From NCBI GenBank assembly GCA_963729195.1, contig CAVSNF010000025.1, positions 434,001 through 498,000 on the forward strand: a DNA stretch of 64,000 nt. The letters run 5' to 3'. This DNA comes from CAVPTL01 sp963729195. GTDB lineage: Bacteria > Actinomycetota > Thermoleophilia > Gaiellales > JAICJC01. A program made the translations under genes and the position numbers. Below, piece after piece: positions 55,573-64,000 of this stretch. The notes beneath the pieces were generated by a model that searched no databases, was not told where the DNA came from, and worked only from the letters and a program-made list of their open reading frames with translations. Within the stretch, counting starts at the first letter, position 1, and the number at the start of each line of letters is the position of its first letter.

Positions 55573-56881
55573 TTAGTGGAAGTCCTGAAGCAGACTGCCC
55601 AAGACGTCCCACAGATCCTCGACGGTCTCCAGGGCCTCGTTGAGACGGCCCAGGGCCGATGCGGATCCGCCGTTGGCCTCGCCGGCGTCCTGGCATCCGA
55701 ACGCCTCGTGTTCGTCGTCCACCGTGCTCACCTGGGCACTGAGGAAGTCGTCCTGGGTGACACCGGTGGTTGCGTTACACGTTGTGCCGTAGAAATTGAA
55801 CGTGGTGTTTGTGTAGGGCGCTGACAGGTCGTAGGTCGCAACGATGTCGTCGTTGGCCGTGCCGCTGCCGTAGCCCGAGTAGTCGTTCCAGCCTGACGAG
55901 TCGGTGTGATTAGGCCAATACTTCCACCCGTATTGCGCGAAGTACATGCCGCTCCAGATATGCATCGTGATGCGAGCAGTGATCGGTGTGCCCTTGGGAA
56001 CGGTGAACGTTGAGCACTGCCGCGACGGGATGGTCGGGGTGCTCCAGGAGTGCTTTTGGCCGTTGTCGGCATACTCATAGGCCTCGATCACGCCCTCGGC
56101 AGCGAACGCTCCCCAGTTACAGAACTTGATCGTCCCGGGCAAGTTCAACGCGAGTGCATAGCGCGCCATTCCGCCCTTGTTCAGGTGGGTGAGTGTGTTC
56201 GCCGTTGGCGTGCCGGACTTGGGCACGATGCCCCCTGCGAGGGTCGTGGAAGCCTGTGTTCCCGACCAATCGGAGATCGTCCACTGCTGATTGGTACTGC
56301 CGCCGGCACCGCCGCAGTTCCATGCTCCCACCCACGCGCCGTCGTAGTCGCTGCCGTTCAGGATGTCGGCGCACTTCCCGTCCCAGGTCGAGCGCAGCGA
56401 GAAACGGTCGGCGTTGTCGGTGGGCGCGAGATACCAGACCTGTCGGGGGTCGGGTTCGTGGGCCGGCCCGTCATTGCACGGTGACACAGCGAGCTGATTA
56501 CGATCCGTCGACTCCTTCAGACACCAGCCCGGCTGGCCGATTGACCTGAGCTCGAAACTTCCCTGGTCTCTATAGGAGTTATCCGGAAAGTACACACCCC
56601 ACAGATGGTTGTGCAGGTAGTAGTCGAGCTTGTCGAACTTGGTGGTAACAGCCTCCTGCTGCGTGGTGTGGCCCCACCAGATCGAGTCGATCGCGCGGCC
56701 GTTCATGGCCGAGTCGAACTCGAGACAGTAGGTGTAACTCGCGCACGTCTGACTGGTCAGCCGCGTTCGCAGTGTCGTGCCCTGCGAACCCGAAGATGCC
56801 TCCGAATATCGTGAGGACGGCCACCAGAAAGCCGGCCGACCAACGGCCGGTCCTGCGTCCCATCGCGCTTTGCGCTGTCAT
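55573..56881 (-). CDS. Secreted ricin-type lectin-domain protein (one frame break)
   Basis: About 435 residues. GGAG lies six bases before the ATG at 56879-56881. Signal peptide: WSAGFLVAVLTIFGGIFGFA. After a break near 56755: SIWWGHTTQQEAVTTKFDKL, then a beta-trefoil unit SIGQPGWCLKESTDRNQLAV, RFSLRSTWDGKCADILNGSD and GGAGGSTNQQWTISDWSG (the Q-x-W motif). The C-terminal ~200 residues (ARYALALNLPGTIKFCNWGA, PKGTPITARITMHIWSGMYF) are unlike any family I know. It is exported and probably binds glycans. Its AT-rich promoter and flanking palindromes hint at recent acquisition. Confidence 0.72.
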
Positions 56882-56971
56882 CGATTTCTCCATTCGTAAC
56901 TCGTCGGTGTCGGCGGGCCAATCGAGATCCCAACCGATCAAATAAGAAATCTTGCAAGATTCGTATCGCAG

Positions 56972-57000
56972 GTTATATAGAGTACAAACACCAATTGCAA
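56972..57000 (-). promoter_or_regulatory. AT-rich consensus promoter of the lectin gene
   Basis: Read on the minus strand: TTGCAA (57000-56995), a 17-bp spacer, TATAAC (56977-56972). Close to the sigma-70 consensus and rare in such GC-rich DNA. About 90 bp of leader follows, including the palindrome ATCTTGCAAGAT (56949-56960). Confidence 0.65.
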
Positions 57001-57043
57001 GCAAGATTTTTCACACGAGCCTCGAACAGGATGCCGGCGCGGC

Positions 57044-57610
57044 CTATGCGCCGGCGAAGCTGCTGCGCTCGAGCCCGAGCAGCCAGCGCTTGGTCTCGAG
57101 CCCCCCGCCGTATCCGCCCAGGCCGCCGCCGGTGCGAAGCACGCGGTGGCAGGGCACGATGATCGGGATCGGGTTTCGTGCCATGGCGTTGCCGGCAGCG
57201 CGGATCGCCCGCGGGCTGCCGGCCGCCTCGGCCAGCTCGGAGTAGGTGCGTACCTCCCCGAACGGGATTGCCAGGCAGGCCTCCCGCGCCCGCAGCAGGA
57301 ACCCGTGGGACAGCCGCCAGTCGATCGGCGTTGTGAACTCACGCCGGTCACCGCTGAAGTACTCGTCCAGCTCGCGGCGCACCGCGTCCAGCCGCGCAGG
57401 CGACTCGATCACCCGCGGCGAGACGGTGTCGGCAAGCTCCTGCAGCACGTCGTCCAACGACTCCGACTGGAACGCCAGTCGCACAACTCCTTGGGGCGTG
57501 GCCGCCACCTCGAGCACACCGATGGGCGCGTCGACCGAGGCGTACACAACGTCGAGCAGCCCGTCCTCCTGCGCGCGGGCCGCCAGCGCGTCAACTCGTG
57601 ACTGGTTCAT
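57044..57610 (-). CDS. ogt: Methylated-DNA-protein-cysteine methyltransferase
   Basis: 188 residues from the ATG at 57608-57610, which lies inside the 3' end of the ECF sigma gene. It removes O6-alkyl groups from guanine in a suicide reaction. The N-terminal ribonuclease-like domain (DAPIGVLEVAATPQGVVRLA, RRELDEYFSGDRREFTTPID) is followed by IPFGEVRTYSELAEAAGSPR, NAMARNPIPIIVPCHRVLR (acceptor Cys in PCHR) and GGYGGGLETKRWLLGLE. No frame break. Confidence 0.93.
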   Translation of the reverse strand: MNQSRVDALAARAQEDGLLDVVYASVDAPIGVLEVAATPQGVVRLAFQSESLDDVLQELADTVSPRVIESPARLDAVRRELDEYFSGDRREFTTPIDWRLSHGFLLRAREACLAIPFGEVRTYSELAEAAGSPRAIRAAGNAMARNPIPIIVPCHRVLRTGGGLGGYGGGLETKRWLLGLERSSFAGA

Positions 57611-58070
57611 GTATCCATTCCTTCCTGACCGCGGAGAGGCCGGCGCGCACGTTCTGGCGGGCGGCCTGCTCGCTGCAATCAATCAGCGCGCCGATGGCGC
57701 TGTAATCGAGGTCGGCGGCAAACCGCAGGGTGACCGCTGCCCGCTGCTTCTGCGGGAGCCGGCGGACCGCCTCCCACAGCGCAGGTTCGGGCTCGGGCGG
57801 CGCCGGCACCACCGGCTCGGGCACGTCAGCTGTCGTGATCGGCCGCCGGGCCCGGGCACGGTGGGTGTCGAGCGCCTTGCGATGGGCGATCGTGAACATC
57901 CAGCCCCGCAGGTTGCCGTCATTTCGCAGCCCGGGATAGGCCCGAAGCGCTGCGAGCATCGTCTCCTGCCACGCGTCCTCGGCCTCGTGGTATCCCACGG
58001 CGGCGCGCAGATACCGCAGCACGTCGTCTCCGTGGAGGTCGAGCAGCCGCTGAAACGGGGGCAGGCTCAT
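57591..58070 (-). CDS. ECF sigma factor linked to ogt
   Basis: 159 residues, intact. Region 2: FQRLLDLHGDDVLRYLRAAV, YHEAEDAWQETMLAALRAYP and GNLRGWMFTIAHRKALDTHR. Region 4: RLPQKQRAAVTLRFAADLDY, SAIGALIDCSEQAARQNVRA. No anti-sigma gene is adjacent. The 20-bp overlap with ogt suggests a coupled DNA-alkylation response: the sigma factor would drive its own operon. Confidence 0.88.
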   Translation of the reverse strand: MSLPPFQRLLDLHGDDVLRYLRAAVGYHEAEDAWQETMLAALRAYPGLRNDGNLRGWMFTIAHRKALDTHRARARRPITTADVPEPVVPAPPEPEPALWEAVRRLPQKQRAAVTLRFAADLDYSAIGALIDCSEQAARQNVRAGLSAVRKEWIHEPVTS

Positions 58071-58109
58071 ATCAGAAGAACGCCGCGACCCCCGGTCGCG
58101 TGAGATCGG

Positions 58110-59144
58110 CTACCCGGTCGCGACCGGAGCGTGCGCCTGTTCCCACTGCTCGGCGTCGGGGCTGAAGTAGACCAGCCGCGTCTTCTTCCACTCCTTGGTC
58201 GAGTAGAGCACGACTCGATCGCCCAGCCCGGTCTCGGCGGCGATCGCATCGAGCACGTCCTCGCACTCTTGCTTGGTGCGGCCGTGCGTCATCGAAAACA
58301 GGTTGTACGGCCAGTCGGGATAGGTGGGCCGCTGGTAGCAATGCGACACGCCTCGGAACGAGGCCATCAGCGAGCCCAGCTCGTCCATCTGATCCTCGGG
58401 GGCCTTCCACACGCCCATGCCGTTGTAGACGAACCCGGCTGAGCGGTGGTAGAGCACCGCGGCGAATCGGCGCATCTGGCCGGTGGCGAGGAATCGATGG
58501 GCGTGCTCCAGCAGCTCGTCGACGGTGAAGCCGTGCCGCTCGGCCGGCCCGGCGAACGGCTCGGAGACCGTCCGCAGGTCGCCCTGAAGCGCCCGGATCG
58601 CATCGATGTCGCGCTGCGGGATGCTGTCTGGCGGCGGTGCGGGGGCGGTGGGAGCGGCCCGTACCTTCTTGGCGGCCGGGTCGCGGCCGCCGGCCATGTC
58701 CAGGTCGACGCCGATCTTGAAGAAGCGAAGTGCGGGCAGCGGCCGGATCGACTCCACCTGGGCCAGCTCACCCAACAGCTCGACCGAGGCGTCCAGGCCC
58801 AGCCGCGAGTTGGGCGGGACGCCCAGCGTGAACCAGATGTTGAACTCGTGGTCGCGCTGATAGTTGTGGGTGACGCCGGGGTGGGAGTTGATCACCTCGG
58901 CGGCCTCGTCGGCCCGCTCGGGCGACGTGCGCGCGGCCACCAGCATCGAGCGATACCCGAGCTTGCGGGTGTCGAAGATGGCCGAGACCTGGCGGATGAT
59001 CCGCTCGGATCGCAACCTCGCGACCCGCTCGAGCACCTCGTCCTCAGACATCTCGAGCTTCTCGCCCAGCGCGGCGTACGGCCGGGCCACCAGCGGCAAC
59101 TCGTTCTGAATCACATCGCACAGTCGCGTGTCTTGCGCATCCAT
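58110..59144 (-). CDS. Fused siroheme decarboxylase (AhbA-AhbB-like, Lrp/AsnC fold)
   Basis: 344 residues, intact. Two AsnC-like halves. The first: EDEVLERVARLRSERIIRQV, then VTHNYQRDHEFNIWFTLGVP, the HNYxR-x-xxNxWFTL motif of AhbB/NirG-type proteins. The second: HRSAGFVYNGMGVWKAPEDQ and SHCYQRPTYPDWPYNLFSMT, the CYxRP-WPYN motif of AhbA/NirD-type. These enzymes decarboxylate siroheme to didecarboxysiroheme, a step toward haem or haem d1. A proline-rich linker (APTAPAPPPDS) joins the halves. Often misannotated as a transcription regulator. It lies divergent from a cytochrome c gene, which fits a haem role. Confidence 0.83.
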   Translation of the reverse strand: MDAQDTRLCDVIQNELPLVARPYAALGEKLEMSEDEVLERVARLRSERIIRQVSAIFDTRKLGYRSMLVAARTSPERADEAAEVINSHPGVTHNYQRDHEFNIWFTLGVPPNSRLGLDASVELLGELAQVESIRPLPALRFFKIGVDLDMAGGRDPAAKKVRAAPTAPAPPPDSIPQRDIDAIRALQGDLRTVSEPFAGPAERHGFTVDELLEHAHRFLATGQMRRFAAVLYHRSAGFVYNGMGVWKAPEDQMDELGSLMASFRGVSHCYQRPTYPDWPYNLFSMTHGRTKQECEDVLDAIAAETGLGDRVVLYSTKEWKKTRLVYFSPDAEQWEQAHAPVATG

Positions 59145-59170
59145 CCGACCATGAAGGATACGCTCGATCC

Positions 59171-59470
59171 GTGCGCGCCGCCCCGATCACGGCACTGCTC
59201 GCCGCCAGCCTGGCGGTGAGCGCCTGCGGCACCTCCGCCCAGCAGGAGGGCCAGGTGCTGGTGCAGCAGAGCTGTGGATCGTGCCACGCGTTCACGCCCG
59301 GAGGCCTGTCACCGGTGGTCGCCGCGCCCAACCTGTACGAGCTGCACCCCACCCGAGCCCAGATCGTCGATGCGGTCAAGCACGGCGCCCCGGGGATGCC
59401 GCGAAGCCTGGCCGGCGGCGAGGATCTCGACACCATCGTCACCTACCTGATGAGAGAGACCGCCCAGTGA
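59171..59470 (+). CDS. Cytochrome c lipoprotein
   Basis: 99 residues. Lipoprotein signal ALLAASLAVSACGTS with Cys in the lipobox, then the haem c motif CGSCH in VQQSCGSCHAFTPGG, and a C-terminal Met ligand in HGAPGMPRSLAGGEDLD with TIVTYLMRET. A small membrane-anchored electron carrier on the outer face. The stop overlaps the next start (GTGA). The start GTG is 26 bp from the divergent AhbAB start. Confidence 0.85.
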   Translation: MRAAPITALLAASLAVSACGTSAQQEGQVLVQQSCGSCHAFTPGGLSPVVAAPNLYELHPTRAQIVDAVKHGAPGMPRSLAGGEDLDTIVTYLMRETAQ

Positions 59471-60309
59471 CCGACCCGATCCTGCCACCCGACTTCGACC
59501 CCCGCTCGGTGCGGGCGCTGGCGATGGACATGGATCGCACCATCCTGCCGTCCAGCCTCGAGTTTTCGCCCGATCTGGTGTCGGCGGTGGCCGACGCCAC
59601 CGCCGCCGGTATCACCGCGATCATCGCCACCGGCCGGATGTTTGCCTCGGCCCGGCCCTACGCGCTGCAGCTCGGAGTGACCGCCCCGGTGATCTGTTAT
59701 CAGGGCGCGCTGGTGGCAGACCCGGTCACCGGCGAGTGGCTCCTGCACCAGCCGATCGACGTCGGCATCGCACTCGAGGTGATCGCGGCGGTCAAAGCCG
59801 AGGGCTTCCACATGAACGTCTACCTCGACGATCAGCTGTACGTCGAGGAGTTGAATACCGAGGCACTCACCTACGCCGCGCACGCACGGCTCGAAGCCCA
59901 CGCGGTGGGCGACCTGATGACGTGGCTGACCCAGCCGACCACCAAGATCGTGGTGGTGGGCGAGCCCGAGCCGCTCGATCGGCTGGAAGCTGATCTGCAT
60001 CGGCGCTTTGACCACACCCTGTTCGTGGCCAAGTCGCTGCCCTACTTCCTCGAGATCGCACAGCCCGGCGTGTCCAAGGGCGCAGCGCTCGAGTTCGTGT
60101 GCGATCGGCTCGGCATTCCCACATCGGCCGTGGTCGGGATTCGGTGACGGGGCCAACGACGTCGAGCTGCTGCAGACCGCCGGCCTGGGAGTGGCGGTGG
60201 AGGACGCCGATCCGGTGCTGGTGGAGCACGCCGACTGGACGCGTGCCCAAGCGTGGGCGAGGACGGGGTCGCCAAGTTCGTGCGGGCGTTAGTAGACTCG
60301 CGGTCATGA
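59467..60309 (+). CDS. Cof-type HAD phosphatase (two frame breaks)
   Basis: About 280 residues. VRALAMDMDRTILPSSLEFS (nucleophile motif DMDRT), TAIIATGRMFASARPYALQL, VICYQGALVADPVTGEWLLH, PGVSKGAALEFVCDRLGIP and, after a break near 60143, FGDGANDVELLQTAGLGVAV (motif IV GDGANDxELL). A second break lies near 60245; the end is FVRALVDSRS with its TGA overlapping the serS ATG. Dephosphorylates sugar phosphates or flavin/pyridoxal phosphates; substrate unknown. Confidence 0.88.
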
Positions 60310-61587
60310 TTGACCAGCGCCTGATCCGCTCCGATCCCGACGGCGTTCGCGAGGCTCTCGCCCGGCGCGGCGCCGCCGACGGCGTCGACCAGTTCCTGGC
60401 GCTGGATACGCAGCGGCGCGAGCTGCTGGGCCGGGTGGAAGCCACCCGTGCGGAGCGAAACGCCGCCGCCAAGGCGATCGCCGAGGCCCGCCAGCGGGGT
60501 GAGGATGCGGCCGCCGAGATCGCCGCCCAGTCCGAGCTGAAGGCCGCCCAGGCCGCGGGCGAGGCCGAGCTGGCCGAGCTCGAGCGCCAGGTCGGCGAGC
60601 TGATGCTGACGATCCCCAACATCCCCCACCCCTCCGCTCCCCTCGGCGAACACCGACGAGGACGCCGAGGTGCTGCGCGTCGTCGGCAGCCCGCCGGAGT
60701 TTGGATTCCCCGCCGCGCGACCATCTCGACATCGCCGGCCCCGATGGGCTGGGGCTGATCGACCAGGAAGCCGCGGCCCGCGTCTCGGGCAGCCGCTTCC
60801 ACTACCTGATCGGCGACCTGGTGCGGCTCGACCTGTCGCTGGTGCAATACGGGATGCAAAAGCTCAGCGCGCTCGGCTTCACGCCGGTGGTACCGCCGGT
60901 GCTGGTGAAGGAAGAGGCGATGGTCGGCACCGGCTTCTTCCCCGAGGCCCGGAGCCAGGTGTACGGGCTCGAGACCGACCCGCTGTTTCTGGTGGGCACC
61001 GCCGAGGTGCCGCTGGCGTCGCTGATCGGCGACACGATCCTGGATGCCTCGCAGCTGCCGCTGCACTACGTGGGCTACTCGAGCTGCTTCCGGCGTGAGG
61101 CCGGCGCCGCCGGCAAGGACACCCGCGGGATCTTCCGGGTGCACCAGTTCAACAAGCTCGAGCTGTTCAGCTATTGCCTGCCCGAAACCTCGTGGGACGA
61201 GCAGGAGATGATCCTCGGGATCGAGGAGGAGATCGCCCAGGAGCTGGGCTTCCACTACCGCGTCGTCAACATCGCCGCCGGCGACCTGGGAGCGTCGGCC
61301 GCCCGCAAGTTCGACATCGAGGTGTGGCTGCCCGGCCAGGAGCGCTACCGCGAGCTGACGTCCTGCTCGAACTGCACCGACTACCAGGCCCGCCGGCTCG
61401 GCACCCGCTTCCGCGACGAGCGACGGCAAGACCCAGTTCGTGCACATGCTGAACGGCACCGCGATCACCTCCAGCCGCACGCTGCTCGGCGCTGATCGAG
61501 TACGGCCAGCAGGCCGACGGGTCGATCCACACCCCCGCCGTGCTGCAAGCGTTCGGCGCCCCCGCCGTGATCGGCCCAAGGGCCTAG
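60306..61587 (+). CDS. serS: Seryl-tRNA synthetase (four frame breaks)
   Basis: Charges tRNA-Ser. The N-terminal coiled-coil arm reads LALDTQRRELLGRVEATRAE and EAELAELERQVGELMLTIPN. The class II core is SRFHYLIGDLVRLDLSLVQY, PPVLVKEEAMVGTGFFPEAR, LHYVGYSSCFRREAGAAGKD (motif 2) and ELTSCSNCTDYQARR, with motif 3 split near the end (FVHMLNGTAITSSRTL, then IEYGQQADGSIHTPAVLQAF). Breaks near 60650, 60715, 61425 and 61490. An essential single-copy gene, so the breaks are almost certainly sequence errors. A tRNA-Ser gene lies 1.7 kb downstream. Confidence 0.95.
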
Positions 61588-61599
61588 CACCAGAGGCCG

Positions 61600-63262
61600 G
61601 TGCTGAGCCGGCTCCAGCCTCTCGCGAAGCTCAGCGAGAACCCGTCGCTTCGCCGCACCGGCATCGGCTTCGCGCTGTTCAACACCGCCGAGTACGGCGA
61701 GTGGATCGCGGTGCTGGTGTACGCCTACGCCCAAGGCGGAGCCGAGCGCCACCGGCCTGCTGGCGTTCGCGCAGCTGACGCCGTGCGTGATCCTCTCGCC
61801 GATTCTGGCCACCTTCGCCGACCGCTACCAGCCCGGCCGGGTGCTGGTGCGGGGGTACGCGGCCCAGGCAATCGGCATGGGACTGCTCGCCGCCGCGCTG
61901 ATCGCCGACGCGCCGCCGCTGGTCGTGTACGCCTTTGCGATCCTCGCCGCACCCGCGTTCAACGTCACCCGCCCGACCGTGAACGTGCTGCTGCCCGCGG
62001 CCGTCCACACCCCGGACGAGCTGACCGCCGGGAACGCCGCGCTGGGATGGATCGAGAGCGCCGGGGTGGTGGTCGGGCCGCTGATCGCGGCCGTGATGAT
62101 CACGTTCGGCGGGCCGGGGGCGGTGGTGGCGGTGTTCGCGGTCGGGATGGCTGTCGCGGCCTGGGTCGCGCTGCCGCTCACACGCAGTCTGCCGCCGGTC
62201 AGAGCCCGACAGGGCCGGCTCGCCGCTGGCAGACGCCGTCGAGGGGTTCAGGGTGCTCGCCGGCGAGCGCGGCACCGCGACGCTGGTGGCGGTGCTGACG
62301 TCGCAGTCGCTCTTCTTCGGGGCGATCGATGTGCTGTTCGTGGTGCTCGCCATCGGCGAGCTGGGGATCGGCGACTCGGGAGTCGGCATCCTGAACGCCG
62401 CCTTCGGCGCGGGCGGCCTGATCGCGGTGTTCGTGACCCTCGGCCTGGTCGGCCGGCGCCGGCTGGCGCCATCGCTGATCGCCGCGGCCCTGATCATGGG
62501 CGGGTCGATCGCGCTGATCGCGGTGTGGCCGCGGGTCGGGCTGACGATCGTGCTGCTCGCAGTCGTCGAGCATCGGTCGCAGCCTGTTCGACGTGTCGGG
62601 CCGCACGCTGCTGCAGCGCACCGGCTCGCCGGCGGTGCTCGGCCGCATCTTCGGCGTGCTCGAAAGCATCGACATGCTCGGTCTCGCGCTCGGCTCGATT
62701 GCTGGTGTCGGTGCTGGTCGGCTCTGGGCGGAAACACGCTGGCGATCGTCGGCGTGGGCGCGATCATGCCGCTGATCATGCTGGCGCTGCTGCCCGCGAT
62801 CCTGCGGCGCCGACGCGCGCGCCACCGTGCCGATCGTCCAGATCGGCCTGCTGCGCTCGATGGCGCTCTTCCGGCCGCTGCCCCCGCCCGCAGCTGGAGG
62901 GAGTCGCGCGAGCGATGGAGCCGCTGCATGCCCCCGCCGGCGAGACGCTGATCACCGAGGGAGAGCCCGGCGACCTGTTCTACGTGGTCGCCGACGGCGA
63001 GGTCACGGTCAGCACCGCGTCGGGGTTCACAACCGACCTCGGGCGCGGCGACGGCTTCGGCGAGATCGCGCTTCTCAACGACACCCCGCGCACCGCGACC
63101 GTCTCCGCCAAGACCGAGGCCAGCCTGTACACGCTCGGCCGAGACGAGTTCCTGACCGCGATCACCGGCTTCACCGACGTCCACGGCGCCGCCCGCGGGA
63201 TGGTGTCCGACCGGCTGGCCGAGCAAGCCGCGACAGGGGATGCCTCGGTGGAACCCGTGTGA
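61600..63262 (+). CDS. MFS transporter with C-terminal cyclic-nucleotide-binding domain (several frame breaks)
   Basis: About 550 residues. An MFS domain of about 400 residues (GIGFALFNTAEYGEWIAVLV, FAILAAPAFNVTRPTVNVLL, SLFFGAIDVLFVVLAIGELG, TLAIVGVGAIMPLIMLALLP) is followed by a cNMP-binding beta-roll: LRSMALFRPL, AGETLITEGEPGDLFYVVAD, GEVTVSTASGFTTDLGRGDG and FGEIALLNDTPRTATVSAKT. The phosphate-cassette position reads FGEIALLNDTPRTATV, close to the canonical FGE-x-AL-x(n)-R-x-A. Breaks near 61745, 62215, 62575, 62705 and 62820. A transporter gated or regulated by a nucleotide is implied; substrate unknown. Confidence 0.82.
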
Positions 63263-63300
63263 GATCGAGCCGATGACACGATACGGTTAGCCAACCAGCC

Positions 63301-63390
63301 GGCGGGGTGGCGGAGCGGTTGAACGCACCAGTCTTGAAAACCGGCAATGGCCGTCAAGGTCATTCGTGGGTTCGAATCCCACCCCCGCCG
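63301..63390 (+). tRNA. tRNA-Ser(UGA)
   Basis: A 90-base class II tRNA. Acceptor GGCGGGG/CCCCGCC, discriminator G as in serine tRNAs, anticodon loop CTTGAAA giving UGA, a long variable arm and T loop TTCGAAT between GTGGG and CCCAC. The anticodon stem CCAGT/ACCGG has one A-C mismatch, which may be a sequence error. CCA is not encoded. Confidence 0.93.
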
Positions 63391-63447
63391 TCCGTCCCTC
63401 CGTCTTGACCGCGGGCGTCGGTTGGTGTCGGGGTGTAGTGTCTGGTG

Positions 63448-64000
63448 GTGGCGCAGCGGCTGGTCGGGCGGGAGGCGCACCTGATCGAGGTGGATCGGTT
63501 CCTCGACGCGGCCGCGCGGCAGTTCAGCGTGCTCGCGCTCAAGGGACCGGCCGGGATTGGGAAGACGACGGTGTGGGGCGAGGCGCGTCGACGTGCGATG
63601 GATGGCGGGGGGCTGGTGCTGTGGTGCAGGCCGTCGCCGGCTGAGGCGAAGGTCTCGTTCGCGGCGGTCGGGGACATGCTCTCGCGGGTTGATGATGAGC
63701 ATTTCGCGGCGCTACCGGACCCGCAGAGAGAGGCGCTTGAGGTGGTGCTCATGCGACGGTGGCCGTCCAGCGGGCGGCTCGCCACGCGTGCCACTGCCGC
63801 GGGGTTTTTGACGCTGATTCGGGGGCTCGCCGCCGACCGTCGGCTGTTACTCGCCGTGGATGACTGGCAGTGGCTCGATCCGTCATCGCGGCAGGTGTTC
63901 GAGTTCGCGGCGCGGCGACTCGAAGACGAACCGATCGGCTTGCTCTACTCGATCCGCTCTCCCGCTGCGGGCCTTCCCCCGGGCGCGGCGGCGGACGGGC
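63448..64000 (+). CDS. LuxR-type (LAL) ATPase regulator, N-terminal part, cut by window end
   Basis: 184 residues are visible. RLVGREAHLIEVDRFLDAAA, LALKGPAGIGKTTVWGEARR (Walker A), VSFAAVGDMLSRVDDEHFAA, RRLLLAVDDWQWLDPSSRQV (Walker B) and LLYSIRSPAAGLP match large ATP-binding regulators of the LuxR family, whose HTH would lie about 700 residues on. A TAGTGT -10 element lies a few bases before the GTG (63445 or 63448), so the message is probably leaderless. It begins 57 bp after tRNA-Ser. Confidence 0.8.
   Translation, partial: MAQRLVGREAHLIEVDRFLDAAARQFSVLALKGPAGIGKTTVWGEARRRAMDGGGLVLWCRPSPAEAKVSFAAVGDMLSRVDDEHFAALPDPQREALEVVLMRRWPSSGRLATRATAAGFLTLIRGLAADRRLLLAVDDWQWLDPSSRQVFEFAARRLEDEPIGLLYSIRSPAAGLPPGAAADG

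Noticed and set aside
58110..59144. Lrp/AsnC transcription regulator
   Set aside because: The fold is shared, but both halves carry siroheme-decarboxylase motifs (HNYQR..NIWFTL and CYQRP..WPYN), and the two-domain length fits AhbA/AhbB better than a regulator.
60306..61587. Programmed frameshifting in serS, proA or acnA
   Set aside because: The breaks occur at many unrelated positions with no slippery site or stimulatory structure seen, and in genes never known to use it. Sequence error is simpler.

Overview
The window is GC-rich DNA from a high-GC Gram-positive bacterium, most likely an actinobacterium. Several features suggest the Thermoleophilia branch: an HtaA-like secreted protein, a DUF5317 membrane protein, a fused AhbA/AhbB siroheme decarboxylase, an RskA-type anti-sigma factor, GTG starts and many 4-bp stop/start overlaps. 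That placement is inference from gene content; no rRNA is present. More than 40 single-base frame breaks interrupt genes across the window, including essential or single-copy ones (serS, proB, proA, acnA, folE). I therefore treat most broken genes as intact genes in an indel-prone sequence, not as pseudogenes, and give each one coordinates from start to true stop.

Layout. 1-5.1 kb: folE (cut by the left edge), an HtaA-like secreted protein, and a divergent operon of a CarH-like B12 photoreceptor regulator, two small proteins and an MMPL/RND exporter. 5.4-13.6 kb: an 8.2-kb integrated island bounded by 43-bp direct repeats of the 3' end of tRNA-Ala(CGC). It carries an excisionase/integrase pair next to the tRNA and a cargo of membrane proteins, lipoproteins, a possible nuclease and an FtsH-like zinc protease domain. 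13.6-22.6 kb: a pyrimidine-dimer glycosylase-like gene, an arginine-deiminase-family enzyme, a block of HD-GYP/degenerate GGDEF sensor, DUF5317 and MFS genes, an ECF sigma/anti-sigma pair, and CBS and XRE genes. 22.6-26.9 kb: proB-proA, fabF. 27-35 kb: phosphoesterase, lipoprotein, a clpP paralogue and an ArsR/SRPBCC pair that share an operator-like motif, an orphan E1-alpha, OsmC, a lipoate-ligase-like gene, and a YbjN-like protein.

35-49.7 kb: a chemoreceptor, an acnA-glcD-glcE-glcF operon (glycolate oxidation coupled to aconitase), a TPR protein, glpX, an ADP-ribosylglycohydrolase overlapping a Nei-type glycosylase, and a methyltransferase. 49.7-59.1 kb: the large helicase lhr, a PhnP-like hydrolase, a GNAT acetyltransferase, a secreted ricin-type lectin with an unusually AT-rich promoter, an ECF sigma/Ogt pair, and the AhbAB fusion. 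59.1-64 kb: a cytochrome c lipoprotein, a HAD phosphatase, serS, an MFS transporter with a cyclic-nucleotide-binding tail, tRNA-Ser(UGA), and the start of a LuxR-type ATPase regulator.

The most unusual structure is a family of 31-33-bp near-perfect palindromes with the core GGTGCCTGGCACC: seven full copies and one half copy. They come in three sequence subtypes whose two arms change together. All but one lie at the 3' end of a gene, and in most the gene's own stop codon is the first bases of the palindrome. At three convergent gene pairs they occur as pairs, one per gene.
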